Assembly: GCF_944324935.1 (NCBI RefSeq)
Contig: NZ_CALUYG010000025.1
Location: 1 to 41,678 of the forward strand
Direction: 5' to 3'
DNA length: 41,678 nt
From: an uncultured Desulfovibrio sp.
Lineage (GTDB): Bacteria; Desulfobacterota; Desulfovibrionia; Desulfovibrionales; Desulfovibrionaceae
Below, piece by piece: positions 1 to 7,948 of this stretch. The position numbers were made by a program, and so were the translations under genes. The notes beneath the pieces were generated by a model that was not told where the DNA came from, ran no database searches, and saw only the letters and a list, made by a program, of their open reading frames with translations. The first letter of the stretch is position 1; every line of letters starts with the position of its first letter.

Positions 1-165
1 GCCCGTAAGGCTCCTGCGTCGCCTAACGGGCACGGCCGTCGGCCGCCCGTTGGATCGCGCTTTGCTGTCGATGCCCGTAAGGCTCCTGCGTCGCCTAACG
101 GGCACGGCCGTCGGCCGCCCGTTGGATCGCGCTTTGCTGTCGATGCCCGCAAGGCTCCTGCGTCG
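1..165. repeat. 72-bp tandem repeat, about 2.3 copies (family A core)
   Basis: Units begin at 1, 73 and 145, and the third is cut off after about 21 bases. Each full unit opens with an imperfect palindrome, GCCCGTAAGGC, nine bases, then GCCTAACGGGC (1-31 and 73-103), which gives an 11-bp stem with one mismatch. The same core recurs singly at 9944-9974, 14345-14375 (right arm decayed) and 22422-22451. It lies downstream of the minus-strand transporter gene that ends at 210. There are no spacers, so it is not a CRISPR array. The array may extend beyond the window. Confidence 0.9.
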
Positions 166-209
166 CCTGGCTGTGGACGGCTGTCATGTCGCGGGCAGGC
201 CGCCGGACG

Positions 210-1109
210 TCAGTTCCTGCGCCATTGACTGAGCAGCACGCCGGCGATGACCAGCGCCGAGGCCACATACTGGGCGGGCAGGAAGACTTCCCGCAGCAGC
301 CAGACGCCGAGCAGCAGGGTCAGCACCGGGATCAGGTTGGTGTAGGCGGCGGCCTGCGCGGCCGAAAGCCGGTGCACGCCGACATTGTACAGGCCGTAGC
401 CGCCCAGCGAGACCACGCAGCCCAGATAGGGCACGGCGACCCAGGCGGCCCACGACGGCAGCTCTATGCCCAGCTGCACCGGCGTGACGTCCAGCGGCAC
501 GAGCAGGCGCAGCAGACCGAAGAAGACGAGCCCCACCAGCGACTGCACCGCCGTGATCTGCAAGGGGGAATAGCGGGCGGAGAGATGGCGGGCCGTCACC
601 GTATAGACGGAGCCGCAAAAGATGGCCAGCCCTTCAAGGATGTTGCCCAGCAGAGGATTGGGCGCGCTTTCCTGCGGCGCGGCGGCCAGCGTCAGCCAGA
701 CCACCCCGCCCACGGCCAGTGCGAAGCCGCACCAGCCCTGCGCGCCCACGCGTTCACGCAGGCTGAACCAGGCCAGCAGCCCCACAAAAAGCGGCATGAG
801 GGCGATGACCATGCCCGCCTGCGAGGCCGTGGTGAAGCGCAGCGCATTGGTCTCCAGCAAAAAATAACAGCCCGGCTCGCACAAGCCCATGAACAGAAGC
901 CAGCGCCACTGCCCGTGCCGGCGCAGCGCCTTCACAAGATGCGGCCAGAGAGGGAGCAGCACCAGCGTGGCCACGGCCATGCGCCCCAGCATGAGACTGT
1001 GCGGGTCAAGCGCCGTCAGGGCGATACGCATGGCCAGATAGGAGGTGCTCCAGAAGCACATGGCCAGCATCAGGGCCAGATGCGGCCAGATTCGTTGCAG
1101 AACGGGCAT
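210..1109 (-). CDS. EamA/DMT-family transporter
   Basis: Inner-membrane permease of the drug/metabolite transporter superfamily, 299 residues, the usual size for ten-helix members. Two EamA halves are visible, residues about 10-135 and about 161-290. The first opens with an FWSTSYLAMRIAL-type helix and the second with LAIFCGSVYTVTARHL. Both are rich in hydrophobic helices with short charged loops. The substrate cannot be read from sequence; relatives export amino acids, nucleosides or drugs. The start at 1109 puts the first transmembrane helix about 10 residues from the N-terminus, as usual. It diverges from the hybrid kinase at 1219 with 109 bp between them, and the 72-bp repeat lies just past its stop. 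Family call is firm, substrate unknown. Confidence 0.88.
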   Translation of the reverse strand: MPVLQRIWPHLALMLAMCFWSTSYLAMRIALTALDPHSLMLGRMAVATLVLLPLWPHLVKALRRHGQWRWLLFMGLCEPGCYFLLETNALRFTTASQAGMVIALMPLFVGLLAWFSLRERVGAQGWCGFALAVGGVVWLTLAAAPQESAPNPLLGNILEGLAIFCGSVYTVTARHLSARYSPLQITAVQSLVGLVFFGLLRLLVPLDVTPVQLGIELPSWAAWVAVPYLGCVVSLGGYGLYNVGVHRLSAAQAAAYTNLIPVLTLLLGVWLLREVFLPAQYVASALVIAGVLLSQWRRN

Positions 1110-1218
1110 GGCGGACGGGTCGATGGAAGAGGTGGAGGAAATGGGCCTGCGCCTGGACGGATGATTTTTGTCGCAGCCTATGCTACATCGTCAGTGACTT
1201 CAAGTATGGTGTAGCCCC

Positions 1219-4035
1219 ATGACCATCCGCTCCCTGACACGCAGCTGGAATATCCTCCTCCTGACGGTGACGACGCTTTTCTGCGCCTCGCTCTTCATCC
1301 TCGGCATGGACCTCTACGACCGGGGCAGCCGTCTGGATGAAGTGGGGCAGGCCTACGACATCGCCAGTCATATCGAATACCGTGTCCGCACCAGGAATGC
1401 CCTGGCGCGGGAATTCATCCGCACGGGCAACCGGAGCCTGCTGGGCATGCTGGAGGAGGCCCGCCTTCAGGATCAGGGCGTGCTGCCCAAACGCGAAAGC
1501 ACCGGATGGGACCTGCCGGAATTGCCGGCCACGGTGGCAGCTCTCCCGCTCGATCCCATGCCCCGTACGCTGCTCATCAACACGGTCACGCTCTACAAGA
1601 ATTTTTCCAGCCTGATCGGCGAAGCCGCCCTGCGGGCTGCCGGCGACATGCCGGCGCATGCGCGCCCGCATGTCATGCCCGAGAGTTCCCGGCAGGCCAT
1701 GCGGGCTTTTTTGATGACGCACAACGCGCTCCGGCAGTTTGAGATGATCATCGACCAGTGCCGGGACTTCCGGCATCTGCTGCGCCGCAACATCACCCTG
1801 CACGCCGAGGAGCTGCGCCACAGCCTCAAGATCCTGGCCTGGGCCTGCACCGGGGCCCTGGCGCTCATCGGCATCATGATCCTTGTCTTCATGCGCCTGC
1901 GGGAACGTCGCTTCATCACCCCCCTGCGCAGGATACACAAGTATGTCCTGGCGTCCCGCCGGGGCGAGAAAGTCCCCCGGCCCCTGCCGGATCACAGGGA
2001 TGAACTCTCCGACATCTTCCAGGCCCTCTGCGGCCTGCAGGACGACCTGGAGGCCCGCATCCGCGCGCTGGACACGGCGGAAAAGCAGTCCCGCGAAAAC
2101 TGCCGCCAGGCGGAGCTCGCCCGCCACGAGGCCGAGGAAGCCACGCGGCTCTCCCGGCAGGCGCTGGCCGCCCGGGAAGATCTGCTGCGCCGCATGAGCC
2201 ATGAGCTGCGCACGCCCATCAACGAATTGCTGGGCATGAGCTTCCTGCTGCTCAAAACGCCTCTCCAGCCCCGCCAGCTGGGCTATGTGCGGCAGATACA
2301 GCAATCCGGCGGACGGCTGACCTTTATGATCGACCGCATCCTCGAATTTTCCAGCCTGGCCGACGGGCAGCAGCACCCGGACGAACAGCCGGTACGGCTC
2401 ATCGACCTGCTGGAGCGCACCATCCGCCCCTTTGCCGCCATCGCCCGCCAGCGCCACCTCGGCCTGGCCCTGGACGCGGCCCCGGATCTGCCCGTCCAGG
2501 TGCTGACCGATGCCCTTCGCCTGCGCAGGGTGCTGGAAAACCTGCTGGACAATGCCCTGCGTTTCAGCAGACGGGGGACCGTCGTCCTTGCCGCACGAGT
2601 CCCGCCCCGGGCGGATGCCGCCCCTGCCGATCGCGTCCAGGTGCTGTTCGAGGTTACGGACAACGGCCCCGGCTTCAGCGGCCCGGCCCAGAAGCATCTC
2701 TTCGAGCCGCTGGCTCCGGGCGACAGTTCCCTGACCCGCACGGAAAACGGCATTGGCATGGGCCTCGCGCTGGCCCATCAGATGGTTCACCTGCTGGGCG
2801 GGAGGCTTGAGCTGAAATCCCTGCCGCACGGCAGCAGCCTGCACTTCAGCCTTTCCCTCCCCGTCCTGGAACAGGCCGCGCCCCATCCCGCCTTCTGCCG
2901 CCTTCTGGCCTGTGAGAACCAGCCGCCGGAACCTTCCGACGCACAGGCGGACACGAACGAAAAAAAGCCATGCCCCCACATCCTTGTGGTGGACGACAAC
3001 GAGATCAACCGCGAGATCCTTCAGGAGCTCATCACCCAGATGGGCTGCCGGGTCAGCCTGGCCGCCAATGGCGAGGAGGCCATACAACAGACGGAACGGC
3101 AGCAGCCGGACCTGATCATCACGGATATGCAGATGCCGGTGATGGACGGCATGGAGACCACCCGCCGCATCCGCGGCAACGGTCACTCCCCGCAGAACCT
3201 GCCCATCATCGCCCTGAGCGCCCACACGGATTCAGGATCGCACATCGCCGGACTGGCCGCCGGCATGAATGACTACCTGATCAAACCTGTCGATCCGGCC
3301 AGGCTGCGGGAAACGCTGGAAAAGTGGCTCCCCTGCGGTCTGCCTGCCGCGGCGGAGACGCCGTCCCCGCCCCATGAGGCGGAAGACGCGGCGGGGGACG
3401 CTCCCGCGGGCAGCGACGCCCCGCCCCTGCTCAGCCCGGCCGACGGCCTTGCCGCCGTGGCCGGCAACGAACGTCTGTACCGTTCCCTGCTGCGGCGCTT
3501 TGCCCATCACTATGCGGACTGCACGGTGCAGGTGCGCAGCCTTTTACAGGATGGCCGGCTGGAAGAGCTGTTCCAGCTTATCCATGCCATGCGGGGCGTG
3601 GGGACCAATCTGGGGCTCCTCCGCTTTGCCGTCCATGCCACGGACATGGAAAACACCCTGCTGCGGCAGGCCCCGGAACCGGAAAAGACATACCGCTTTC
3701 TCAGGACGCTGGACGAAAGCCGGCAGGCCATCCGCGCTTACTGCGGCGAGGAGGACAGGCGGGAACAGGGGAGCGCGCCTGTCCCGCCCGATGTCCGCTC
3801 GGCGGCGGCCGCCACCCTGACCGGTCTGCCCGACGTGATGGAACGGGACTGGGGCACGGCGGAGGCACTGGCCGCGCAACTGCTGGAACGGGCACGCGGG
3901 ACCTGTATCGCGGAACGACTGGCCCGCCTGCTGCAGGCCGTCAACGAGTTCGATCTGGGCGGCGTACGCCGCTGTTGCGACGCCATACTGGCCGCTCTTG
4001 GGCAAGCCCCCCGGGAACTGCCGCCAGACCGCTGA
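1219..4035 (+). CDS. Hybrid sensor histidine kinase with receiver and HPt domains
   Basis: Membrane phosphorelay kinase of 938 residues, with the tripartite layout of BarA/TorS-type proteins. Order seen: transmembrane helix at about 11-30; extracytoplasmic sensor region to about 205; second helix at 206-226; HAMP-like linker and a charged coiled coil to about 320; HisKA with the phospho-acceptor in MSHELRTPIN (His328); HATPase with N box ENLLDNALRFS, DNGPGF and GIGMGLAL; receiver domain starting HILVVDDNEINREI, with Asp636 in DLIITDMQMP and Lys689; and a C-terminal HPt domain with His789 in IHAMRGVGTNLG. All phosphotransfer residues are present, so the relay should be complete. The sensor region has no domain I recognise. 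No response regulator gene is adjacent, so the output partner is elsewhere. A bidirectional terminator follows at 4050-4085. Confidence 0.93.
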   Translation: MTIRSLTRSWNILLLTVTTLFCASLFILGMDLYDRGSRLDEVGQAYDIASHIEYRVRTRNALAREFIRTGNRSLLGMLEEARLQDQGVLPKRESTGWDLPELPATVAALPLDPMPRTLLINTVTLYKNFSSLIGEAALRAAGDMPAHARPHVMPESSRQAMRAFLMTHNALRQFEMIIDQCRDFRHLLRRNITLHAEELRHSLKILAWACTGALALIGIMILVFMRLRERRFITPLRRIHKYVLASRRGEKVPRPLPDHRDELSDIFQALCGLQDDLEARIRALDTAEKQSRENCRQAELARHEAEEATRLSRQALAAREDLLRRMSHELRTPINELLGMSFLLLKTPLQPRQLGYVRQIQQSGGRLTFMIDRILEFSSLADGQQHPDEQPVRLIDLLERTIRPFAAIARQRHLGLALDAAPDLPVQVLTDALRLRRVLENLLDNALRFSRRGTVVLAARVPPRADAAPADRVQVLFEVTDNGPGFSGPAQKHLFEPLAPGDSSLTRTENGIGMGLALAHQMVHLLGGRLELKSLPHGSSLHFSLSLPVLEQAAPHPAFCRLLACENQPPEPSDAQADTNEKKPCPHILVVDDNEINREILQELITQMGCRVSLAANGEEAIQQTERQQPDLIITDMQMPVMDGMETTRRIRGNGHSPQNLPIIALSAHTDSGSHIAGLAAGMNDYLIKPVDPARLRETLEKWLPCGLPAAAETPSPPHEAEDAAGDAPAGSDAPPLLSPADGLAAVAGNERLYRSLLRRFAHHYADCTVQVRSLLQDGRLEELFQLIHAMRGVGTNLGLLRFAVHATDMENTLLRQAPEPEKTYRFLRTLDESRQAIRAYCGEEDRREQGSAPVPPDVRSAAAATLTGLPDVMERDWGTAEALAAQLLERARGTCIAERLARLLQAVNEFDLGGVRRCCDAILAALGQAPRELPPDR

Positions 4036-4049
4036 ATCCCGACAGACAA

Positions 4050-4085
4050 AAACGGGGCCGCCTGGAAGATCAGGCAGCCCCGTTT
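4050..4085. terminator. Bidirectional intrinsic terminator
   Basis: AAACGGGGC and GCCTG pair with CAGGC and GCCCCGTTT around a 6-base loop, with one mismatched pair. A T-run follows on the plus strand and an A-run precedes it. It sits between the convergent hybrid kinase gene and the HdeA-like gene and can serve both. Confidence 0.8.
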
Positions 4086-4107
4086 CGTTCGTGACGGATA
4101 AGGAAGC

Positions 4108-4665
4108 CTACTTGTTCTTGAGCGTCTCCTGCATGATGTCGATCATGCGGGCGTCTGGCTGCTTCTTGCAGGCGGCAAGAAAGGCATCCAGCGTCTTCTG
4201 GCTGTCCAGGACGGATTTTTCGGTCACGTTGTAGTGACGGTTATAGCCGTCGAGCCAGATGACGAAGCCGCTGCCGTCGTCAGGATTGTCGTTGTACTGG
4301 CGGCAGGTGGTCGTATCGGCCTTCCAGTGCTCATCCAGCGGGTCGGAAAGCTCCAGCTTCATCTCCTGCCAGACATCGGCCGCCACGGCCGTAGGGTCGC
4401 GCTGGCAGACGGCGTACGTCCGGGCCATGAGGCTCATAACCATACGCGGATCCGCCACGGTCTTGCCGATGTTGGAGCTCACAAAGCCGTCGATCTGCAG
4501 GCTTTGGAAGAGCGGAGGCGCTGTCTGGGTGGACGCAAGGGCCACATATTCGGCGCAGATATAGGTCGTCGGATCGATTTTTTCGTCCTCCGCCCGCGCG
4601 GCGGCGGGCAGGAACGGCCCGACCGCCGCCAGCGACAGGACGAAAGCGGCAAGATACGTCTTCAT
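4108..4665 (-). CDS. Exported protein with two HdeA-like repeats
   Basis: Predicted periplasmic protein of 185 residues. A signal peptide is clear: MKT, a hydrophobic core, and a likely cut after AARA at residue 25. The mature part looks like two tandem copies of the small HdeA/HdeB acid-chaperone fold. Copy 1 runs from ICAEYVAL to the VWQEMK helix with Cys37 and Cys87; copy 2 runs from TTTCRQY to IMQETLK with Cys121 and Cys166. Cysteine spacings of 50 and 45 are close to the single disulfide spacing in E. coli HdeA. HdeA-type proteins bind unfolded periplasmic proteins at low pH; that role here is inference from weak similarity. Single HdeA proteins are about 110 residues, so a double form is unusual. 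It converges on the hybrid kinase gene. Confidence 0.6.
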   Translation of the reverse strand: MKTYLAAFVLSLAAVGPFLPAAARAEDEKIDPTTYICAEYVALASTQTAPPLFQSLQIDGFVSSNIGKTVADPRMVMSLMARTYAVCQRDPTAVAADVWQEMKLELSDPLDEHWKADTTTCRQYNDNPDDGSGFVIWLDGYNRHYNVTEKSVLDSQKTLDAFLAACKKQPDARMIDIMQETLKNK

Positions 4666-4762
4666 ACAGTTCTCCGGGAGCGCCCTGATGAGGAAAGCTC
4701 CTCCGCGTCACGTCCGGGATCAGACGGCGCGGGCTCCCCTCCAGGGCTTGACCGTTCATTTT

Positions 4763-5239
4763 TTAAAACACGCCGGGCAGGCCATGATCCCGCAGGGCCG
4801 CGTCGCACGAGCCAAGATGGTACTGCGTGTGCGAGGCCAGCATGATCAGCACCCAGACGGCGCTGATCTCCATGCCCAGCGCCGCGCTCAGGCGGTCATC
4901 CTTCACGGACAGCGCGGCATCGTCCAGCGCCGCCAGCCAGGCGTCCACCCGTGCTTTCACCGCTGCCATATAGGCGCGCAGACCGGCCTTGTCCACCGTT
5001 TCCGCGCCCTGCACGGTGAGCATAAGCACCTCCTGCGGAGCGGGCGCGGGCAGCGGCGGCGCGTCGCCGCGGGTAAAGAAATCCAGCACCGTCACCGCAT
5101 GGAGCGCCTGTTGCCATACCGGCCAGCCGCCGTGCGTCTCTTCCCAGATCTCGTCGGGGCAGACCTTCACATAGGCTTCCAGCAGGCTCCAGGCATGGGC
5201 AAAGGGAACGGTGGCCGCATCCGTCAACGCTCGCGACAT
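4763..5239 (-). CDS. DinB/YfiT-like four-helix protein
   Basis: Cytoplasmic protein of 158 residues, the usual size for the DinB/YfiT putative metalloenzyme superfamily. The three histidines expected for the metal site are present: His47 in QQALHAV, and His137 and His141 in SHTQYHLG. Family members include thiol transferases and many uncharacterised proteins, so no reaction is claimed. I place the start at 5239 (MSRALTD) because a GGGGGG ribosome-binding stretch lies just ahead, between the cyclophilin stop at 5248 and this start. Longer versions would run back into the cyclophilin gene. The 8-bp gap suggests translation coupled to ppiB. Confidence 0.75.
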   Translation of the reverse strand: MSRALTDAATVPFAHAWSLLEAYVKVCPDEIWEETHGGWPVWQQALHAVTVLDFFTRGDAPPLPAPAPQEVLMLTVQGAETVDKAGLRAYMAAVKARVDAWLAALDDAALSVKDDRLSAALGMEISAVWVLIMLASHTQYHLGSCDAALRDHGLPGVF

Positions 5240-5247
5240 GCGCCCCC

Positions 5248-5757
5248 CTATTCGAAGCGGCTCGCGCCGGTAATGAGCACCATGTCGGTGGGCACGGCCT
5301 CGTGCATGCCCACGGCCTTGGTCTTGACCTTGGCGATCTTGTCCACGGCGTCCATGCCGTCCACGACCTTGCCGAACACGCAATAGCCCCAGCCGTCCAG
5401 CGTCGGTTCGCTGTGATCCAGGAAATCGTTGTCCACCAGATTGATGAAGAACTGGGCCGTGGCGCTGTGAGGATCGCGGGTGCGGGCCATGGCGATGGTA
5501 CCGCGCTCGTTCTTCAGACCGTTGTCGGCCTCGTTCTTGACCGGCTCACGCGTGGGCTTTTCGTCCATGCGGGCGCCCAGACCGCCCCCCTGGATCATGA
5601 AGCCGGGGATGACGCGGTGGAAAATGGTATTGTTGTAAAAGCCGTCATCCACATACTGGAGGAAGTTGGCGACGGTTTCGGGGGCCTTGTCGGGAAAAAG
5701 TTCGATGAGGATGTCGCCGGAAGTGGTCTCCAGCAGCACCGTGGGATTCTCGGACAT
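5248..5757 (-). CDS. ppiB: Peptidyl-prolyl cis-trans isomerase, cyclophilin type
   Basis: Cytoplasmic cyclophilin of 169 residues that speeds cis-trans isomerisation of X-Pro bonds. The protein is a single cyclophilin domain. [13 protein letters not shown] carries the catalytic Arg, and [10 protein letters not shown] and the Trp in [11 protein letters not shown] are typical of the active and cyclosporin-binding site. There is no signal peptide, which fits the PpiB rather than the PpiA type. The start at 5757 follows an AAGGAGAT ribosome-binding site 6-7 bases upstream. It heads a short minus-strand unit with the DinB-like gene and diverges from mutY. Confidence 0.94.
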   Translation of the reverse strand: MSENPTVLLETTSGDILIELFPDKAPETVANFLQYVDDGFYNNTIFHRVIPGFMIQGGGLGARMDEKPTREPVKNEADNGLKNERGTIAMARTRDPHSATAQFFINLVDNDFLDHSEPTLDGWGYCVFGKVVDGMDAVDKIAKVKTKAVGMHEAVPTDMVLITGASRFE

Positions 5758-5868
5758 GGGATCTCCTTGCGATGAATATGCCGCGGCCGCGGACGACCGG
5801 CGAGTGCGGGGAGTATATGCCAAGCGGCCCCTGATGACAATGCGCCCGCCGGGGTGTAGGCTGGCCGC

Positions 5869-7068
5869 ATGAGCAAAAAGGATATTCTCTCGCCGCCGCC
5901 GGTGACCGGCGCCGTCCCCCCGCCCGGCCACCGCCCCCCGCAGGCGCACCTTCCCCAGATGCGGGAAGCCCTGCTGCGCTGGTTTGCCGACCACGGACGC
6001 GACCTGCCCTGGCGCGGGACCTACACGCCCTATGACGTCTGGATCTCGGAAATCATGCTGCAACAGACCCAGATGGAGCGCGGCGTCAGCTACTTTCGGC
6101 GCTGGATGAAACGCTTTCCCGATCTGGCGTCGCTGGCGGCGGCCTCGGAAGAAGAGGTGCTCCATGCCTGGGAGGGGCTGGGCTACTACTCCCGGGCCCG
6201 TAATCTGCTGGCCGCGGCCCGCCGCATCCGCGACGCGCACGGCGGCATCTTCCCCCGGGAACTGGCGGATATCGCCGCCCTGCCGGGCGTGGGGCCGTAC
6301 ACCACGGCAGCCATCGCCAGCATCGCCTTCGAGCAGCCCGTGGCCTGCGTGGACGCCAATGTGGAGCGCGTCATCGCCCGCGTCTTCGACGTGGACGCGC
6401 CGGTGAAGAACAAGGACGCCGCCGCCCGCATCGCCGCCCTGGCCCGGGAGTGGCTGCCGCCCGCACAGGCCAGGGCCCACAATCAGGCCATGATGGAGCT
6501 CGGCGCGCTGATCTGCGGCCGCAAGCCCCGCTGTGAGGCCTGCCCGCTGGCCGACTTCTGCCTGTCGCGCCATCTGGGCATCGTACACGAGCGCCCCGTG
6601 CCCGGCCGCAAAGCCGACACCGTGCTGCTGGACGTGGTGACGGGGGTGCTGCGGCACGAGGGGCGCGTCTTCGTGCAGAAGCGCTGCGATCGCGGGGCCT
6701 GGGGCGGCCTCTGGGAATTTCCCGGCGGCCGGGTGGAGCCCGGCGAGGAGCCCCGGCAGGCCGTGGTACGCGAACATCACGAGGAGACGGGCTTTGCCGT
6801 ACAGGTCTCGGAGGAGTACGGCATCATCCGGCACGGCTATACCACCTACCGGGTGACCCTGCACTGTTTCGGCGTGGCCCTGACCGCTGCCGACGGCCCG
6901 AAGGATGCCGACGGTCTGCCCGTCCCGCCCGTGCTGACCGCCGCCAGCGCTTACCGCTGGGTCAGCCCGAGGGAACTGCAGGCCCTGGCCATGCCCGCCG
7001 CCCACCGCAAACTGGCGGACCGCCTCTTTGCCGCGGGGGCCGCCCCGCTCCAGGGACGTCTGTTCTGA
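5869..7068 (+). CDS. mutY: Adenine DNA glycosylase MutY with intact Nudix motif
   Basis: Base-excision repair enzyme that removes adenine opposite 8-oxoguanine; 399 residues. The glycosylase domain (about 28-235) has the catalytic Glu61 in [11 protein letters not shown], the helix-hairpin-helix [12 protein letters not shown] and the catalytic Asp162 in CVDANVERV. The iron-sulfur loop has Cys216, Cys222, Cys225 and Cys231. Its first gap is five residues where E. coli MutY has six. The C-terminal domain (about 250-395) keeps a complete Nudix box, G-x5-E-x7-RE-x2-EE-x-G, at residues 287-309, whereas this domain in typical MutY serves only 8-oxoG recognition. The enzyme might therefore also hydrolyse oxidised nucleotides; this is inference. 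The N-terminus has a proline-rich extension of about 25 residues. A later start is possible, but no better ribosome-binding site is obvious. Confidence 0.93.
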   Translation: MSKKDILSPPPVTGAVPPPGHRPPQAHLPQMREALLRWFADHGRDLPWRGTYTPYDVWISEIMLQQTQMERGVSYFRRWMKRFPDLASLAAASEEEVLHAWEGLGYYSRARNLLAAARRIRDAHGGIFPRELADIAALPGVGPYTTAAIASIAFEQPVACVDANVERVIARVFDVDAPVKNKDAAARIAALAREWLPPAQARAHNQAMMELGALICGRKPRCEACPLADFCLSRHLGIVHERPVPGRKADTVLLDVVTGVLRHEGRVFVQKRCDRGAWGGLWEFPGGRVEPGEEPRQAVVREHHEETGFAVQVSEEYGIIRHGYTTYRVTLHCFGVALTAADGPKDADGLPVPPVLTAASAYRWVSPRELQALAMPAAHRKLADRLFAAGAAPLQGRLF

Positions 7069-7210
7069 CGACGGCGCGGCGAACGGGTCAGCTTGCCGCC
7101 CGCCGCGTCTTGGGCTACCATGTGACAAAAGGGACAGCCATCCCGTCCCTTGCGCTGTCGCGGCAGGCCCTCGTCATGCCGCCCACCCCCAACGTCCTCT
7201 GGAGCACGGC

Positions 7211-7948
7211 ATGGAAACGGCAAAACGCATCTATCTTCTGGACGATGACGTGGAGATCTGCGAGCTGCTGCAGGAATATCTTTCCGGCAACGGCTTCCAG
7301 GTACACACCGCCCACAGTGCCGAGGCGTTTTTTGCGCTCTGGAACGAGGGCCCGGCCGATCTTGTGGTGCTGGACATCATGCTGCCGGGCGACGACGGTT
7401 TCGCCGTCCTGCGCCGCCTGCGGGAAGGCTCCCGCGTGCCCGCCATCTTCCTGTCCGCGCTGGACGGCAGCACGGACCGCATCGTGGGGCTGGAACTGGG
7501 GGCGGACGATTATCTGGGCAAGCCCTTCGAACCGCGCGAGCTGCTGGCCCGCATCCGAACGGTGCTGCGCCGCAGCGGCGAAAACGAGGCCCCGTCCCCC
7601 CAGGGCGGCATCCTGCGCTTCGCCTCCTGGCGGCTGGACACCACGGCCCGGCATCTGCTGACGGCCGATGACGTCATCATGCCGCTGAGCGGCGCGGAAT
7701 ACCGCCTGCTGACCATCTTTCTGCAGCACCCCCGGCAGGTGCTCAGCCGGGACACTCTGCTGGAGCAGACGCAGGGCCGCAATGCCCAGCCCTATGATCG
7801 CAGCATCGATGTGCTCATCAGCCGCCTCCGCAATCGCCTCAAGGACGGCGGCCGTTACGGCACGCTCATCAAGACCGTGCGCGGCGAGGGCTATGTGCTG
7901 GCCACGGACGTCACCCGGGAAGACCCCGGTCCCCAGGAACGGGCATGA
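7211..7948 (+). CDS. OmpR-family response regulator
   Basis: Transcription factor of 245 residues. The receiver domain (about 5-120) has the acidic pocket DDD at 11-13, phospho-acceptor Asp55 in LVVLDIMLPG and Lys104 in YLGKPFEPRE. The winged-helix DNA-binding domain (about 145-240) has the OmpR-type recognition region around DRSIDVLISRLRNRL and the C-terminal hairpin VRGEGYVL. I chose the start at 7211 because GGAG lies 7 bases upstream and the receiver fold begins immediately after. The stop overlaps the start of the sensor kinase by 4 bp (ATGA), so the two are co-translated and form a cognate pair. Confidence 0.94.
   Translation: METAKRIYLLDDDVEICELLQEYLSGNGFQVHTAHSAEAFFALWNEGPADLVVLDIMLPGDDGFAVLRRLREGSRVPAIFLSALDGSTDRIVGLELGADDYLGKPFEPRELLARIRTVLRRSGENEAPSPQGGILRFASWRLDTTARHLLTADDVIMPLSGAEYRLLTIFLQHPRQVLSRDTLLEQTQGRNAQPYDRSIDVLISRLRNRLKDGGRYGTLIKTVRGEGYVLATDVTREDPGPQERA

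Noticed and set aside
1-165. Repeat array as a CRISPR
   Set aside because: Units are contiguous 72-mers with no unique spacers, and the same sequence occurs singly elsewhere; there are no cas genes.
1183-3225. Long minus-strand open frame of 680 codons opposite the hybrid kinase
   Set aside because: It runs antisense to a gene with every expected domain. Its composition (Gly, Gln, His, Arg, Ala rich) is typical of chance frames opposite GC-rich genes.
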